Shown: piece by piece, positions 1 to 9,100 of the stretch
Layout: the number at the start of each line of letters is the position of its first letter
Numbering within the stretch: position 1 is the first letter of the stretch
NCBI GenBank assembly: GCA_021773115.1
Contig: JAJFKS010000005.1
Location: forward strand, 62,001 to 126,000
Origin: Woeseiaceae bacterium
GTDB taxonomy: Bacteria > Pseudomonadota > Gammaproteobacteria > Steroidobacterales > Woeseiaceae
Reading direction: 5' to 3'
Length of the DNA stretch: 64,000 nt
Notes under the pieces: generated by a model
What the model was told of the DNA's origin: nothing
Database searches by the model: none
Seen by the model: the letters and a program-made list of their open reading frames with translations, nothing else
Made by a program: the position numbers and the translations under genes

Positions 1-415
1 AATAATTGATCGTTTGTTTAAAAACTCATGAACTTACACCTCAATTATCAACTCGTTGTGAGCGCTCTGGATTATCACGCCATAACAGGATTACTATAGA
101 CCCACTCTTTTGGGCTTTTAACTAAAGTTATTTAAAAACAACAGATTAACTGGTCTTTTCTTCAATTTTGATTTGTGATTTGGACAGGACCTTCCGGATT
201 ACACTTACCGGAATGTTACCTGTCGGCTCGTTCTTGTTCTTTTCAAGAGCGGTCTTGTCGAAAAAGTATTTGACTAACAGATCAAAAATAATTATCTTCA
301 GCAATAGCAGACATCATAATTTGACGCAGCAAAAAATACTTTATAGACACAGGGGAATTATTCATGGAATACAGACGCAACTCTGAACCAATTCCATATA
401 GTTCATCTGGCGTAA
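1..415. other. Intergenic stretch, no convincing gene
   Basis: A+T-rich sequence at the left edge. A 72-codon open frame starting at 168 has no family resemblance and a composition unlike the genes around it, so I do not call it. I see no clear promoter, repeat or RNA gene here. Confidence 0.4.
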
Positions 416-592
416 CAAACGATCAGCGTCACGAGAAAAATAATTGGCGACTTGTTCCGTTCGGTGCAGATGAGACTCTGCAATATCACAGAAGTTACCG
501 ATGCAACGCCAGACGATGCACGTGTACTTAATCTAGACGAAATCACCCGCATGATAGCGGAGCCTAATTTTATCGATCAGGGCAATCAATAA
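416..592 (+). pseudogene. Coding-like C-terminal fragment before TonB receptor
   Basis: A 58-codon open frame between an in-frame stop at 413-415 and TAA at 590-592, directly upstream of the receptor gene. The last third reads like a real acidic protein tail (TEVTDATPDDARVLNLDEI, then ending in FIDQGNQ). There is no start codon near its 5' end, only internal ATGs at about 467 and 551. It may be the remains of a gene whose 5' part was lost, or a short leader. I do not recognise a family, and it could be chance. Confidence 0.2.
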
Positions 593-604
593 AGGGGATT
601 ACAA

Positions 605-2809
605 GTGAACTCCAAAAATTCGTCGTTGCTATTTTCGCGACTTGGTCAATATTTCGTCCGATTTTTAACGGGCACCCTCTTGTTTACGCTGTGTGGTGTA
701 AACATCGCATCTGCGCAAAATGATGCGCCCTCAGCTTCTGCGTTTGAAGAGATCGTCGTGACCGCTAGAAAACGGGAGGAAAGTTTACAGGATGTACCTC
801 TTGCCATTACCGCGTTTACAGAGAAGGATATCGAGGCACGTGGCATGGCAGATCTGATGGATACTGGTAAGTTTACGCCAAACTTTACGTTCAGCAGTTT
901 CGGAAATGGTAACAATACACATGCCGCACTATTTATGCGTGGAATTGGTCAGGCCGATCACTTTATCACTGTTGATGCGCCTGTAGGCATCTACATAGAC
1001 GGCGTCTATTTGGGTCGAACAATGGGCGGAAACATGGACATAGCCAATATTGATCGCATCGAAATACTGCGCGGTCCGCAAGGAACATTATTTGGAAGAA
1101 ATACGCTGGGCGGTGCGCTCAATGTCATTACTAAAAAGCCATCTGGCGAAAACGTATTTCGTTTCGATGTCAAGGCCGGCAGCATGTCGCGTTTTGATTC
1201 TTCGTTCTACGCGGATTTTGCATTGTCAGACAATGTATTCATTAACGCTACCGGTGGTTTTAGATCTCGGGACGGCGTTGGGGATTATATCAATATGCCA
1301 AATACATCATTCGAACTGGGTGATGAACATGCGGAATTTGGACGTGTGGCAATTAGATGGGAGGTGTCCGATTCGTTTGACTTACTATTTACAGGCGATG
1401 TATCAGTTACAAATCAGGCTGGCACACCAGTCTTTACAACACCGATAAATACAACCGGCCGTTTTGTAACCACCCCGGGATATCTCGATTCTCTTGCTAG
1501 CGATCCCGATGATAGTGCGAGCACGGCTGCGGACCTAATTATCGGAAGCTCAGACGTTTCTGGCGGTTCAGTCACTGCTACATGGGATTTTAATGACAAT
1601 TTGTCGGCAAAGCTTATAGCAGCTGTGCGCAAGAATGAATATACGTCAGGTAATGACGCCGATCGTAGTCCGATGATATTAGTAGAGGCCCCGGATAACG
1701 GAGACTCAACGCAGAAATCTGTTGAGTTTCAATTGCTCGGTGACCAGGCTTGGGGAGATTGGGTAGCAGGCGCGTACTTCTTTAACGAGGACGGAGAGTC
1801 GAATCTCAATATCAGGGTAAATCCTACATTTACAATTCTTGCTCCAGCTTCTCAAGAACAAGACAGCGTTGCCGTGTTTGGACATGCGAATATTCATCTT
1901 ACTGAAAGATTGACGTTTGGCGGAGGCGTCCGTTGGACCGAGGATGACAAGGACTTTCTGTTTGCGAGGAGTAATTTTCCAGCTCCAGTAAAAGAAAAAA
2001 TGAGTTGGAGTGAGACCACCTGGAATGCAACTTTGATATTTGCTGCGACTGAAGATCTAAATGTCTACGGCACGGCATCTACAGGTTATTTGTCAGGTCT
2101 ATTTAATGCGAGAACTCCAAGTCAGAGTGCGGCAATGACGCCTGTTAGCCCTTCTTTTGTTGACTCCTATGAAGTTGGTTTCAAAGGTACAATTTCTAAT
2201 CGATTGAGATTCGATCTGGTTACCTTTTTTGCTAAGTATTCGGATTTGGTCACACCGTTTACTGAGCCAGGCCCATCGGGCGGTACTATTCTGGAGAACA
2301 CTGCAGAGGCTGAAGCTACAGGTATAGAACTACAAGCAGACTTGCATGCCACTGATAATTTGGATTTTCAACTATCTGTCGGCTACATCGATACTGAAGT
2401 TACCAGTCTGCGCGCAGGAGCTGTACCCGGTGATGCCACTCCAAACCTGGGCGACCGGTTGCGGTTAACACCAAAATGGACAATCGCCTTTGCTCCGCAA
2501 TATACCCACACAACTAAAGGTGGTGCCACTGTGGTGGCACGCCTGGATTATTCTCATCGAAGTGATATGTTCGGACAGCCGAATAATGTTGCGCTTGAGC
2601 GGATAGACTCTCGTGACATCATAGATCTCAAGCTAACATATGAACAACGAACAGGTGACTGGAGTGCTACATTGTATGTGGACAATGTTGCAGACGAAGA
2701 ATACGACAATCTGATTCTCGCTCAGGTAAACAACGGAGTTGCGCAACATTTTAGAAATGTCGATCGACGCGAAATCGGAATTCAGTTGACTAAGACTTTT
2801 GGGTTTTAA
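605..2809 (+). CDS. TonB-dependent receptor
   Basis: Outer-membrane, TonB/ExbBD-powered importer, 734 aa. It starts at GTG 605 behind a strong AGGGGA site. A signal peptide ends near SAQ (about residue 38) and is followed by a TonB-box-like EEIVVTARKR. The plug domain (about 50-165) shows the typical IEILRGPQGTLFGRNTLGGA segment, and a beta-barrel runs to the C terminus, which ends in the aromatic residue expected for BAM insertion (KTFGF). Sequence style is that of the large 'iron complex outer-membrane receptor' group of marine gammaproteobacteria, where such receptors often import carbohydrates or small natural products. The next gene downstream is a DUF3604 lipoprotein, so the substrate may be what that enzyme acts on. 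Substrate unknown. Confidence 0.92.
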   Translation: MNSKNSSLLFSRLGQYFVRFLTGTLLFTLCGVNIASAQNDAPSASAFEEIVVTARKREESLQDVPLAITAFTEKDIEARGMADLMDTGKFTPNFTFSSFGNGNNTHAALFMRGIGQADHFITVDAPVGIYIDGVYLGRTMGGNMDIANIDRIEILRGPQGTLFGRNTLGGALNVITKKPSGENVFRFDVKAGSMSRFDSSFYADFALSDNVFINATGGFRSRDGVGDYINMPNTSFELGDEHAEFGRVAIRWEVSDSFDLLFTGDVSVTNQAGTPVFTTPINTTGRFVTTPGYLDSLASDPDDSASTAADLIIGSSDVSGGSVTATWDFNDNLSAKLIAAVRKNEYTSGNDADRSPMILVEAPDNGDSTQKSVEFQLLGDQAWGDWVAGAYFFNEDGESNLNIRVNPTFTILAPASQEQDSVAVFGHANIHLTERLTFGGGVRWTEDDKDFLFARSNFPAPVKEKMSWSETTWNATLIFAATEDLNVYGTASTGYLSGLFNARTPSQSAAMTPVSPSFVDSYEVGFKGTISNRLRFDLVTFFAKYSDLVTPFTEPGPSGGTILENTAEAEATGIELQADLHATDNLDFQLSVGYIDTEVTSLRAGAVPGDATPNLGDRLRLTPKWTIAFAPQYTHTTKGGATVVARLDYSHRSDMFGQPNNVALERIDSRDIIDLKLTYEQRTGDWSATLYVDNVADEEYDNLILAQVNNGVAQHFRNVDRREIGIQLTKTFGF

Positions 2810-3101
2810 AAGATAAAAAAAGTCGTGTTTGGTCGGGAGCTAACGATCTAAGGAAGCTCTGACTAATTCACGAGTTGGTTTCACAAAACAGCTCATTGTA
2901 TTAAGCCGAGCGGAGTGCACGCCGATGCGTCAAAAAACACTCGCCAATTGGCGTGGAACGGATATTGAGTATTCAATTCTTTCTGCAATGCCGGGTCAAT
3001 CTGCCAGATGCGGAGGTTAAAGAGGCTCTACACTACGGAATCAGCGATGCCAGATAACATGTGGTGAGGCAGTTATGGGGCCGATTAGCAGGACTACGTT
3101 C

Positions 3102-5072
3102 ATGAAAAACTTTCGGGTAGTTAGTATTGGGCTCCTGGTATTAGTTCTACCCTTTGGCCTGGGTGCCTGTTCAAAATATGATGCGAATGAGCAAGAAGAC
3201 GAGCAACCGCTGGGGTCGGAAGATAGTTCCGGCTCAATAGCTAGCCATGATCAAAGTGACCCTGTACGTCAGGCGTTTTTTGGCGACCTCCATATCCATA
3301 CTGGATATTCACTCGATAGCTTTATTCGTTTCATTGATACTGATCCACGGGATGCGTATCAATTTGCGCAAGGCAAAGAAATCCTTTTGTCTGATAATAC
3401 TAAGCATCAAATTGATCGGCCCCTCGATTTTGCTGCCGTAACAGAGCATTCGGAGTATCTCGGCGAATTAGATCTATGCCTGGACGCAAAAGCGCCTCAA
3501 TACGAACTTGCAATGTGCAATGATTTTCGAAATGAGAGTCGTGATCTATCAACTTTATTAAAGGTATTTCGGGTTCCGATATTGAGGGACCTGTGGGGCA
3601 AGAATCCTGAAAGGGAAAGCGAGTTATGTGGGAAAAATGGAAAGGCATGTGAACGTGCAAGCATGTCAGTGTGGCAAGAGTTACAGCAAATTGCGGACGA
3701 GTACTACAAGCCGGGTGAGTTTACGACTTTTGTTGGATATGAATGGACCGCGGGAGCAAATCAGAGACCAATTCACCGCAATGTCATTTTCCGCAACGAA
3801 CACGTGCCGAAGTTGCCATTTAGTTATTTCGAGGCAAAAACGGCAGAAAAATTAAGGGCGCTTCTCAGGCGCGACTGCAATACGGACTGTGACTTGATAA
3901 TCATACCGCACAACTCGAATCTGAGCCGGGGTGCCATGTTCGAGTTGTTTAACGAAGACGGATCTGAATTAACCCGCGAACAAGCCAGGTTACGAGCAGA
4001 GCTTGAACCGCTGATGGAAATTTTTCAGTCAAAAGGGTCATCAGAGTGTTTTACTGGGATTAACACAAGCGACGAACAATGTAACTTCGAAATTGAAGAA
4101 GCGCTGCCTGTTTGTTCAGGGAAAGAAGATGAGCAAGATTGCGTCACACCTTGCGACGCGAATGGAGAACCGGACGGCTGCAAATGGGGTCGGGATTATG
4201 CGCGGAACGTGCTCAAGATGGGGCTGGTTCTGCAAGACAAGCTGGGCGCAAATCCATACAAATTGGGCTTTATCGCCAGTACTGATACTCACAACAGCAC
4301 CCCAGGTGCCACTGTCGAGAGTAACTATAAGGGGCACTACGGTGTCTTTGATGCGTCACCGGAGACACGACTTCAGAGTTCATTGATCAAGCGCTTTAAG
4401 CCGCCACGCAGACAAGGTCCAGGGGGGCTGGCCGGAGTTTGGTCGGAGGAGAATACAAGGGACAGTATATTCGATGCCCTTAAACGAAAAGAAACATTTG
4501 GTACAAGTGGCACGCGAATCAAAGTACGTGTTTTTGGTGGTTGGAAGTTCCCTGCGACAATTGACTCCACTGATGAGCTGGCAACACTGGGCTATGCAAA
4601 CGGCGTGCCCATGGGCGGTACTCTGCGAGCAGTTGGGTCGCGGATCTCGCCACAGTTTCTTGTTTGGGCCCTAAAGGCACCAGACGGCGCGAATCTGCAA
4701 AAGATACAAATCATCAAGGGATGGGTAGAAGACGGTCTAGATTACGAACGGGTTTTCGACGTTATTTGTTCCGGCGGAAATATCCCGGATCCAGATACTC
4801 ACCGTTGCCCCGATAACGGCGCGAATGTGAATATTGAAACATGTGATATTCCAAAAGACCTTGGCGATGTGATGCTGCAAGGAGTCTGGACAGACCCACT
4901 CTTCAATCCTGGTAACCAGGCATTTTATTACACGCGAGTCCTTGAAAATCCTACTTGCAGGTGGTCGACATGGGAAGCAAATAGAAATGGGTGGGAAATT
5001 TCGTCAAGCGTACCATCGACAATACAAGAGCGTGCGTGGTCATCACCCATTTGGTACGTCCCCGGGAAATAG
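3102..5072 (+). CDS. DUF3604 family lipoprotein (PHP-like metal hydrolase)
   Basis: 656 aa from ATG 3102; an in-frame ATG at 3075 is possible and has its own GAGG site, but 3102 gives a standard lipoprotein signal (MKNFRVV..., lipobox LGAC). The mature part opens with FGDLHIHTGYSLDSF, the metal-binding DLHxHT signature of DUF3604 (PF12228), followed by VTEHSEYLG, IIPHNSNLS and STDTHNSTPG, which supply further His/Asp ligands. The fold is PHP-like, so hydrolysis of a phosphate or similar ester is the usual guess; no reaction is well established for the family. Cys-rich insertions (about residues 330-370) suggest disulfides in a periplasmic setting. It follows a TonB receptor by about 290 bp on the same strand, a pairing common in marine proteobacteria. 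Confidence 0.85.
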   Translation: MKNFRVVSIGLLVLVLPFGLGACSKYDANEQEDEQPLGSEDSSGSIASHDQSDPVRQAFFGDLHIHTGYSLDSFIRFIDTDPRDAYQFAQGKEILLSDNTKHQIDRPLDFAAVTEHSEYLGELDLCLDAKAPQYELAMCNDFRNESRDLSTLLKVFRVPILRDLWGKNPERESELCGKNGKACERASMSVWQELQQIADEYYKPGEFTTFVGYEWTAGANQRPIHRNVIFRNEHVPKLPFSYFEAKTAEKLRALLRRDCNTDCDLIIIPHNSNLSRGAMFELFNEDGSELTREQARLRAELEPLMEIFQSKGSSECFTGINTSDEQCNFEIEEALPVCSGKEDEQDCVTPCDANGEPDGCKWGRDYARNVLKMGLVLQDKLGANPYKLGFIASTDTHNSTPGATVESNYKGHYGVFDASPETRLQSSLIKRFKPPRRQGPGGLAGVWSEENTRDSIFDALKRKETFGTSGTRIKVRVFGGWKFPATIDSTDELATLGYANGVPMGGTLRAVGSRISPQFLVWALKAPDGANLQKIQIIKGWVEDGLDYERVFDVICSGGNIPDPDTHRCPDNGANVNIETCDIPKDLGDVMLQGVWTDPLFNPGNQAFYYTRVLENPTCRWSTWEANRNGWEISSSVPSTIQERAWSSPIWYVPGK

Positions 5073-5367
5073 TGCTACTCATTGCGAGGAAAGTACGGAG
5101 CCATCCAGTTATTCTCTATAGATGCAATTAACCAAAAGTCACGACAATTCGATGGCAATCAACTGTTTTCTCCGCAGCACCTTCTACGCATCGAAAGAAA
5201 ATACGGCTTAAACTAACAGTCTCATCCGGACCAGAAATTGCGGGCACGTCAAACTTGTACCGAGTCCATTCGATCAACGAGACAATAGATACTATAAGAC
5301 ATATGCTTGCTCGCTTAAGCCACTATTTTACCTTCACCTTCAACTCACTAGCTCAATAACTGCCCCT

Positions 5368-6624
5368 ATGAAAACACATACTAAATTTCGACCACAGTTC
5401 TTTTCTCGCTTCCTTGTTTCTTTGTCATTCTCACTAGCGCTCGGCACAGCTTCAGTTTTCGCCCAGGGCAACGAGCCCATTGCTACGCCAGCCTTATTAC
5501 TCGGTCAGGGTGATCAGCTCCCGCGGGTGAGAGCGGAGATTGCAGCAGGCAATCCGGTCTTTGTGTCCGCTTTGGAGGAAATCGTCGCAGAAGCCGATGC
5601 GGCACTGAAACAACCTGTCGCCAATGTAGTTGACGAGGGCGCCCTACCGCCCAGCGGCGACGCTCACGACTACTTTAGTTACAGCACTTATTGGTGGCCG
5701 GATCCTGACAATCCAGATGGCCCCTACATTTGGCGCGACGGGGAAGTAACCCCCGATCGGTATACCTCTGATGTCTCGCGGATTGAAGCGATGGCAGATA
5801 CAGTCACCTCACTGGTTCCTGCCTGGTATTTCACTGGCGATGTTCGCTATGCGGAAAGCGCGGCGAAACGTCTCCGCGCATGGTTCCTGGATCCCGCAAC
5901 GAGGATGAATCCCAATATGCGGTTCGGTCAGAAACGCCGTGGTCACAATTACAACAGCCATTCAGGAATCATAGAAGCATTGCGCATGCGTTGGGTAGTC
6001 GATTGCGCCTTATTGCTGGAATCCTATCCAGGATGGACAGAAGAAGATGCAAACAGTTTGCGGAATTGGTTTGGTGAATTTTCGACCTGGTTGGTTGAAA
6101 GCCCTGAAGGTCGCGAGGAGGCCATGCAACCGAACAACCATGGCACCTGGTATAACTACCAGCTCGTTCTTTTTTCACTCTATGGTGGAAAACCTGAACT
6201 TGCGCGCACCCACCTCGAGCAAATGCCAGCACGCATTTTTGGACAGGTTTTCATGGACGGGCGCCAACCACAGGAACTCATACGAACGCGCACACTGAGC
6301 TATAGCATCTACAATGCGAGGGCACTCGTTGGTGTTGCCCGCCTCGGTCGTCATCTCGACTTCGACCTGTTTGCATTTCGGAGCACTGAAGGTCGCAGCA
6401 TCCGACTTGCCATAGACTATCTGACGCCGTTTATCCTCGGCGAGAAAGAGTGGCCCGCTATGCAAATTCGCCCCAACGACACTGGCGGTTCCGCGCAGAT
6501 GTATTGGGCGGCGGCGATTGGCTTTCAGGATCGCGAATTCGCCGAAATTCTCCGCAGACTTCCGGAATCCCCTCGTCCATCGCCCATTGTGCAGTTACTC
6601 GATCCACTGCCGCACGGTTGGTAA
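5368..6624 (+). CDS. PF05426-type alginate lyase family protein
   Basis: Secreted or periplasmic protein of 418 aa with a signal peptide ending near VFAQ (residues 1-33). The all-helical toroid of the alginate_lyase domain (PF05426; PL5/PL38-like) is indicated by YWWPDP (about 108-113), FGQKRRGHNYNSHSG (about 186-200) and the conserved NNHGTWY (256-262), whose Asn-His match the charge-neutralising and catalytic positions of PL5 enzymes, plus a later RTRTLSYSIYN helix holding the expected Arg and Tyr. It should cleave uronic-acid polymers or oligomers by beta-elimination; whether it prefers mannuronan, mixed alginate or glucuronan cannot be told. No PL15 or PL17 gene is present, so this protein may make the monomers for the pathway. 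It converges on the beta-hydroxyacid dehydrogenase gene. Confidence 0.85.
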   Translation: MKTHTKFRPQFFSRFLVSLSFSLALGTASVFAQGNEPIATPALLLGQGDQLPRVRAEIAAGNPVFVSALEEIVAEADAALKQPVANVVDEGALPPSGDAHDYFSYSTYWWPDPDNPDGPYIWRDGEVTPDRYTSDVSRIEAMADTVTSLVPAWYFTGDVRYAESAAKRLRAWFLDPATRMNPNMRFGQKRRGHNYNSHSGIIEALRMRWVVDCALLLESYPGWTEEDANSLRNWFGEFSTWLVESPEGREEAMQPNNHGTWYNYQLVLFSLYGGKPELARTHLEQMPARIFGQVFMDGRQPQELIRTRTLSYSIYNARALVGVARLGRHLDFDLFAFRSTEGRSIRLAIDYLTPFILGEKEWPAMQIRPNDTGGSAQMYWAAAIGFQDREFAEILRRLPESPRPSPIVQLLDPLPHGW

Positions 6625-6694
6625 GCCCTGGTCCGGCCCCGGCGACGAATGCGGGGGCAGTACACTGGCGCCCGCTATCTGAACCCAATTCTCT

Positions 6695-7570
6695 TCATTT
6701 CAGTTTCAAAAAATAATCGAGAATTTCAGGGACGTTGCCATCGCCCATACCGGCATCCACCGCGGCCTGAAGGTTTGACGAGGTGCCTTCAGCAATCTGC
6801 GAGCGTGTATCCAAATCCTCAACCATCTTGAGGAAGTATCCCAGATCCTTGTTGGCGTTATTAATTGAAAAGCCGAGATCGCTGACGTTGTCCACGGCGT
6901 AGTTCTTGCAGAAATGCATGAACGGTGAATTGGATGGACCGGTCGACATAATGTCAAACAATTGCTGGCGGTCGACCCCGGCGAGATCGGCAACTGCGAA
7001 TGCCTGTGACATCGCACAGACGGTGGTCATGCCCAAAAAGTTATTGATGAGCTTGGTCGTGTGACCGGCGCCAAGCGCTCCAAGGTAGAAGACATTCTCG
7101 CCTTGCATATCGAGGATCGGTTTCACCTTGTCGAACGTATCCTGATCCCCGGCTGCCATGATGTTGAGTAATCCATCTTTCGCATGAGCAGGTGTACGGC
7201 CGAGAGGAGCATCGATCATGCCCGCACCTTTCTTGGCGAGGTCTGCCCCAATTTTGCAAGTAGAGGACGGAATCGACGTTCCAAAGTCAATCAATACAGC
7301 ACCGGATTTTACGCCGGCGAGGATGCCATCCTCGGCATAAACCAGTTTCTCAACCACTGCAGAGGTCGTGAGGCAAAGCATGATGATGTCGCTGGCCGCC
7401 GCGAGCTCGGCTGCTGAACCTGCCTCAGATCCGCCGCGTGCGACAACTGCGGAAACAGCATCCTTGTTGAGGTCCATTACAATTGGCTGAAATCCTCTTT
7501 TTTGCAGGTTTTCAACCATGTTGCCGCCCATGAGGCCGAGGCCTATGAAACCGATGACGGGTTTTGTCAT
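6695..7570 (-). CDS. Beta-hydroxyacid dehydrogenase, candidate DEH reductase
   Basis: 291 aa, cytoplasmic. The N-terminal Rossmann motif GFIGLGLMGGNM binds NAD(P); the substrate loop DAPLGRTPAHAKDG (about 120-133) and catalytic Lys in GHTTKLINNFLG (about 172) place it in the 3-hydroxyisobutyrate dehydrogenase superfamily. The GRTPA loop resembles that of sulfolactaldehyde reductase (YihU) more than the SGG loop of classical members. From memory, DEH reductases of marine Vibrio alginate pathways also belong to this superfamily; position between an alginate-lyase-like gene and PL7 makes reduction of 4-deoxy-L-erythro-5-hexoseulose uronate (DEH) to KDG the best guess. Tartronate-semialdehyde or sulfolactaldehyde reduction are alternatives. 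It lies about 110 bp downstream of PL7 on the same strand and may be co-transcribed. Confidence 0.85.
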   Translation of the reverse strand: MTKPVIGFIGLGLMGGNMVENLQKRGFQPIVMDLNKDAVSAVVARGGSEAGSAAELAAASDIIMLCLTTSAVVEKLVYAEDGILAGVKSGAVLIDFGTSIPSSTCKIGADLAKKGAGMIDAPLGRTPAHAKDGLLNIMAAGDQDTFDKVKPILDMQGENVFYLGALGAGHTTKLINNFLGMTTVCAMSQAFAVADLAGVDRQQLFDIMSTGPSNSPFMHFCKNYAVDNVSDLGFSINNANKDLGYFLKMVEDLDTRSQIAEGTSSNLQAAVDAGMGDGNVPEILDYFLKLK

Positions 7571-7681
7571 TACTGAGACTCCTGATGAAATAGTATTGTG
7601 TCTAAAGGATAAGGAGGATAGAAAGCGGACAGGACAAACAAACGCCCGACGTGGACTTCCCCAGTACGTATGACACTTAAA

Positions 7682-8806
7682 TTACTGGGGGTCCGACTCG
7701 CTCACGACCAACCTTGAGAAGGTAACTTGTGAATAGTTGCCTTCTGCGAGGTCTTTTTCCAGATCGCCGGTTCCAGGACATGCTGGATATCTAAATGTGG
7801 GCGCATCCTTGGTACTGCATTGGTTGTAATTTCCTGCTTTGAAGTACAGATAGTCACCCGTGTAGCCGTTTGGGTGATCCAGTGCATCAACGACGCCGTT
7901 CGCATCGACATTATCGGAGAGGTCAATTTCATATTTTACGGTGTCCAGTCGATCGCTCTCGAAAGTAAGGTACATCGTGTTTTCATGTACATTCACGGTG
8001 TAACTAAACTCTTCTCCGAGAGCAATACCGCTTTCACCAGGATCGGACGCGTCGGTCCAATGGCTGCCCCAAACTAAATATTCAACATCAATGCGGTTCG
8101 GGTCATCAAAATCCAGATTGCGTTCGTACTGCCAGAAGACCGAACCCATTTCGTGGTTTGGCCATTTCTTGTATGAGATCTTAAGAGGTTCGTTCCCCCA
8201 GCCGTATCCGTGATCCTGGCTCTCAAACTGATACGCGTGAATTTGTCCGATCACGGTAGAATAAGCGGGTTCTTTGTCGGGATATCCTGCATTCAAGGAC
8301 ACATGATCAACATGCAAGGTTGCCTCCATCTTGCCACCAATAGCAGCAAACTGATCTGCGTCTTCTTTAGCCGCTAACGCCCAATTGTTTCGCGGGTCAG
8401 CTTCCTCGATAGACATATCTGAGCCGCGACTCTCATACCTTAACTCGCTGCGCGTATTGGTAGAGGTCACTTCAGTCGCCGCTTTGTTAGGGCTGGTGAA
8501 AACCAGTTGCCCCTCATCATTCAGATAGAAATAGTCCGGGTGAACATAGGTCTGTAGTTCGGGTACCTGGATGATATCAGCACCGTCGCCACCTCTTTCA
8601 GAAATCGGCAAAGTCAGTGACCAATGACTCAGGTCAAATTTGCTTGCGGGGTATTCGACAGGTTTAGCAACGTCGGCCCGAACCTCCTCCGCTACATTTT
8701 CCGCGGCAGGAGAGGACTCATTTTCTGAAGAACAACCCACTCCGATAATGGTGACCAGTGGTAGAGCTGCGAGCCCGACAAGTAAACTTTTCCTGGCTTT
8801 CGTCAT
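7682..8806 (-). CDS. PL7 alginate lyase, lipoprotein
   Basis: 374 aa from ATG 8806, preferred to an upstream in-frame start at 8866 because it gives a proper lipoprotein signal (MTKARKSLLVG..., lipobox VGCSS) and has a GGGGA ribosome site. Alginate_lyase2 (PF08787) beta-jelly-roll with all PL7 signatures: FDLSHWSLTLP at the domain start, NTRSELR (catalytic Arg strand), GQIHAY (catalytic Gln-His; the QIH form is usually linked to guluronate-containing substrates) and YFKAGNYNQC with the catalytic Tyr. It should act as an outer-membrane-anchored endolyase giving unsaturated oligo-alginate. It is a close paralogue of the second PL7 in this window. It shares its upstream region, which carries a GTCAC direct repeat, with the divergent PL6 gene. 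Confidence 0.95.
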   Translation of the reverse strand: MTKARKSLLVGLAALPLVTIIGVGCSSENESSPAAENVAEEVRADVAKPVEYPASKFDLSHWSLTLPISERGGDGADIIQVPELQTYVHPDYFYLNDEGQLVFTSPNKAATEVTSTNTRSELRYESRGSDMSIEEADPRNNWALAAKEDADQFAAIGGKMEATLHVDHVSLNAGYPDKEPAYSTVIGQIHAYQFESQDHGYGWGNEPLKISYKKWPNHEMGSVFWQYERNLDFDDPNRIDVEYLVWGSHWTDASDPGESGIALGEEFSYTVNVHENTMYLTFESDRLDTVKYEIDLSDNVDANGVVDALDHPNGYTGDYLYFKAGNYNQCSTKDAPTFRYPACPGTGDLEKDLAEGNYSQVTFSRLVVSESDPQ

Positions 8807-8985
8807 TTCAAATCCCCTGACTGTTTTGGCCCGGCTCGCGGCCGATCTGTGCATTGTAACGCGCATGAAGTGCGGTTGCAGCTTCTGCGCTACCTTCCTG
8901 CCTGGCCAGTGCCGCCGGATATCTGACAGTATCCGGAGAACGCCGTAATTCGAGATCAGCCGGACCGTGCAGGCTGGTGATGCGT

Positions 8986-9001
8986 GTCACAATTGAGTCA
9001 C
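8986..9001 (+). promoter_or_regulatory. 11-bp-phased direct repeat GTCAC-N6-GTCAC (site B)
   Basis: GTCAC at 8986-8990 and again at 8997-9001, exactly one helical turn apart, between divergent PL7 and PL6. An exact 11-nt gap separates the second repeat from TAATCT (9013-9018), a plausible -10 box for PL6. Direct repeats with this phasing are typical of OmpR/PhoB-type response regulators. The same layout is found at 23126-23141 and 12652-12667. Confidence 0.6.
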
Positions 9002-9100
9002 ATGACGCCGGCTAATCTTTCCGCCAGCATGCGCTGAGCCCGCTTGCGCCATGATCATTTGCGAAACTTGACCACACATTTCGATTTTGAAGGTGGAAAA

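Noticed and set aside
168-386. 72-codon frame at the left edge
   Set aside because: No ribosome site, no family resemblance, composition typical of random A+T-rich DNA.
6636-6658. GCCCC/GGGGC inverted repeat after the PF05426 lyase-like gene
   Set aside because: Short stem, 13-base loop and no T run; too weak to call a terminator.
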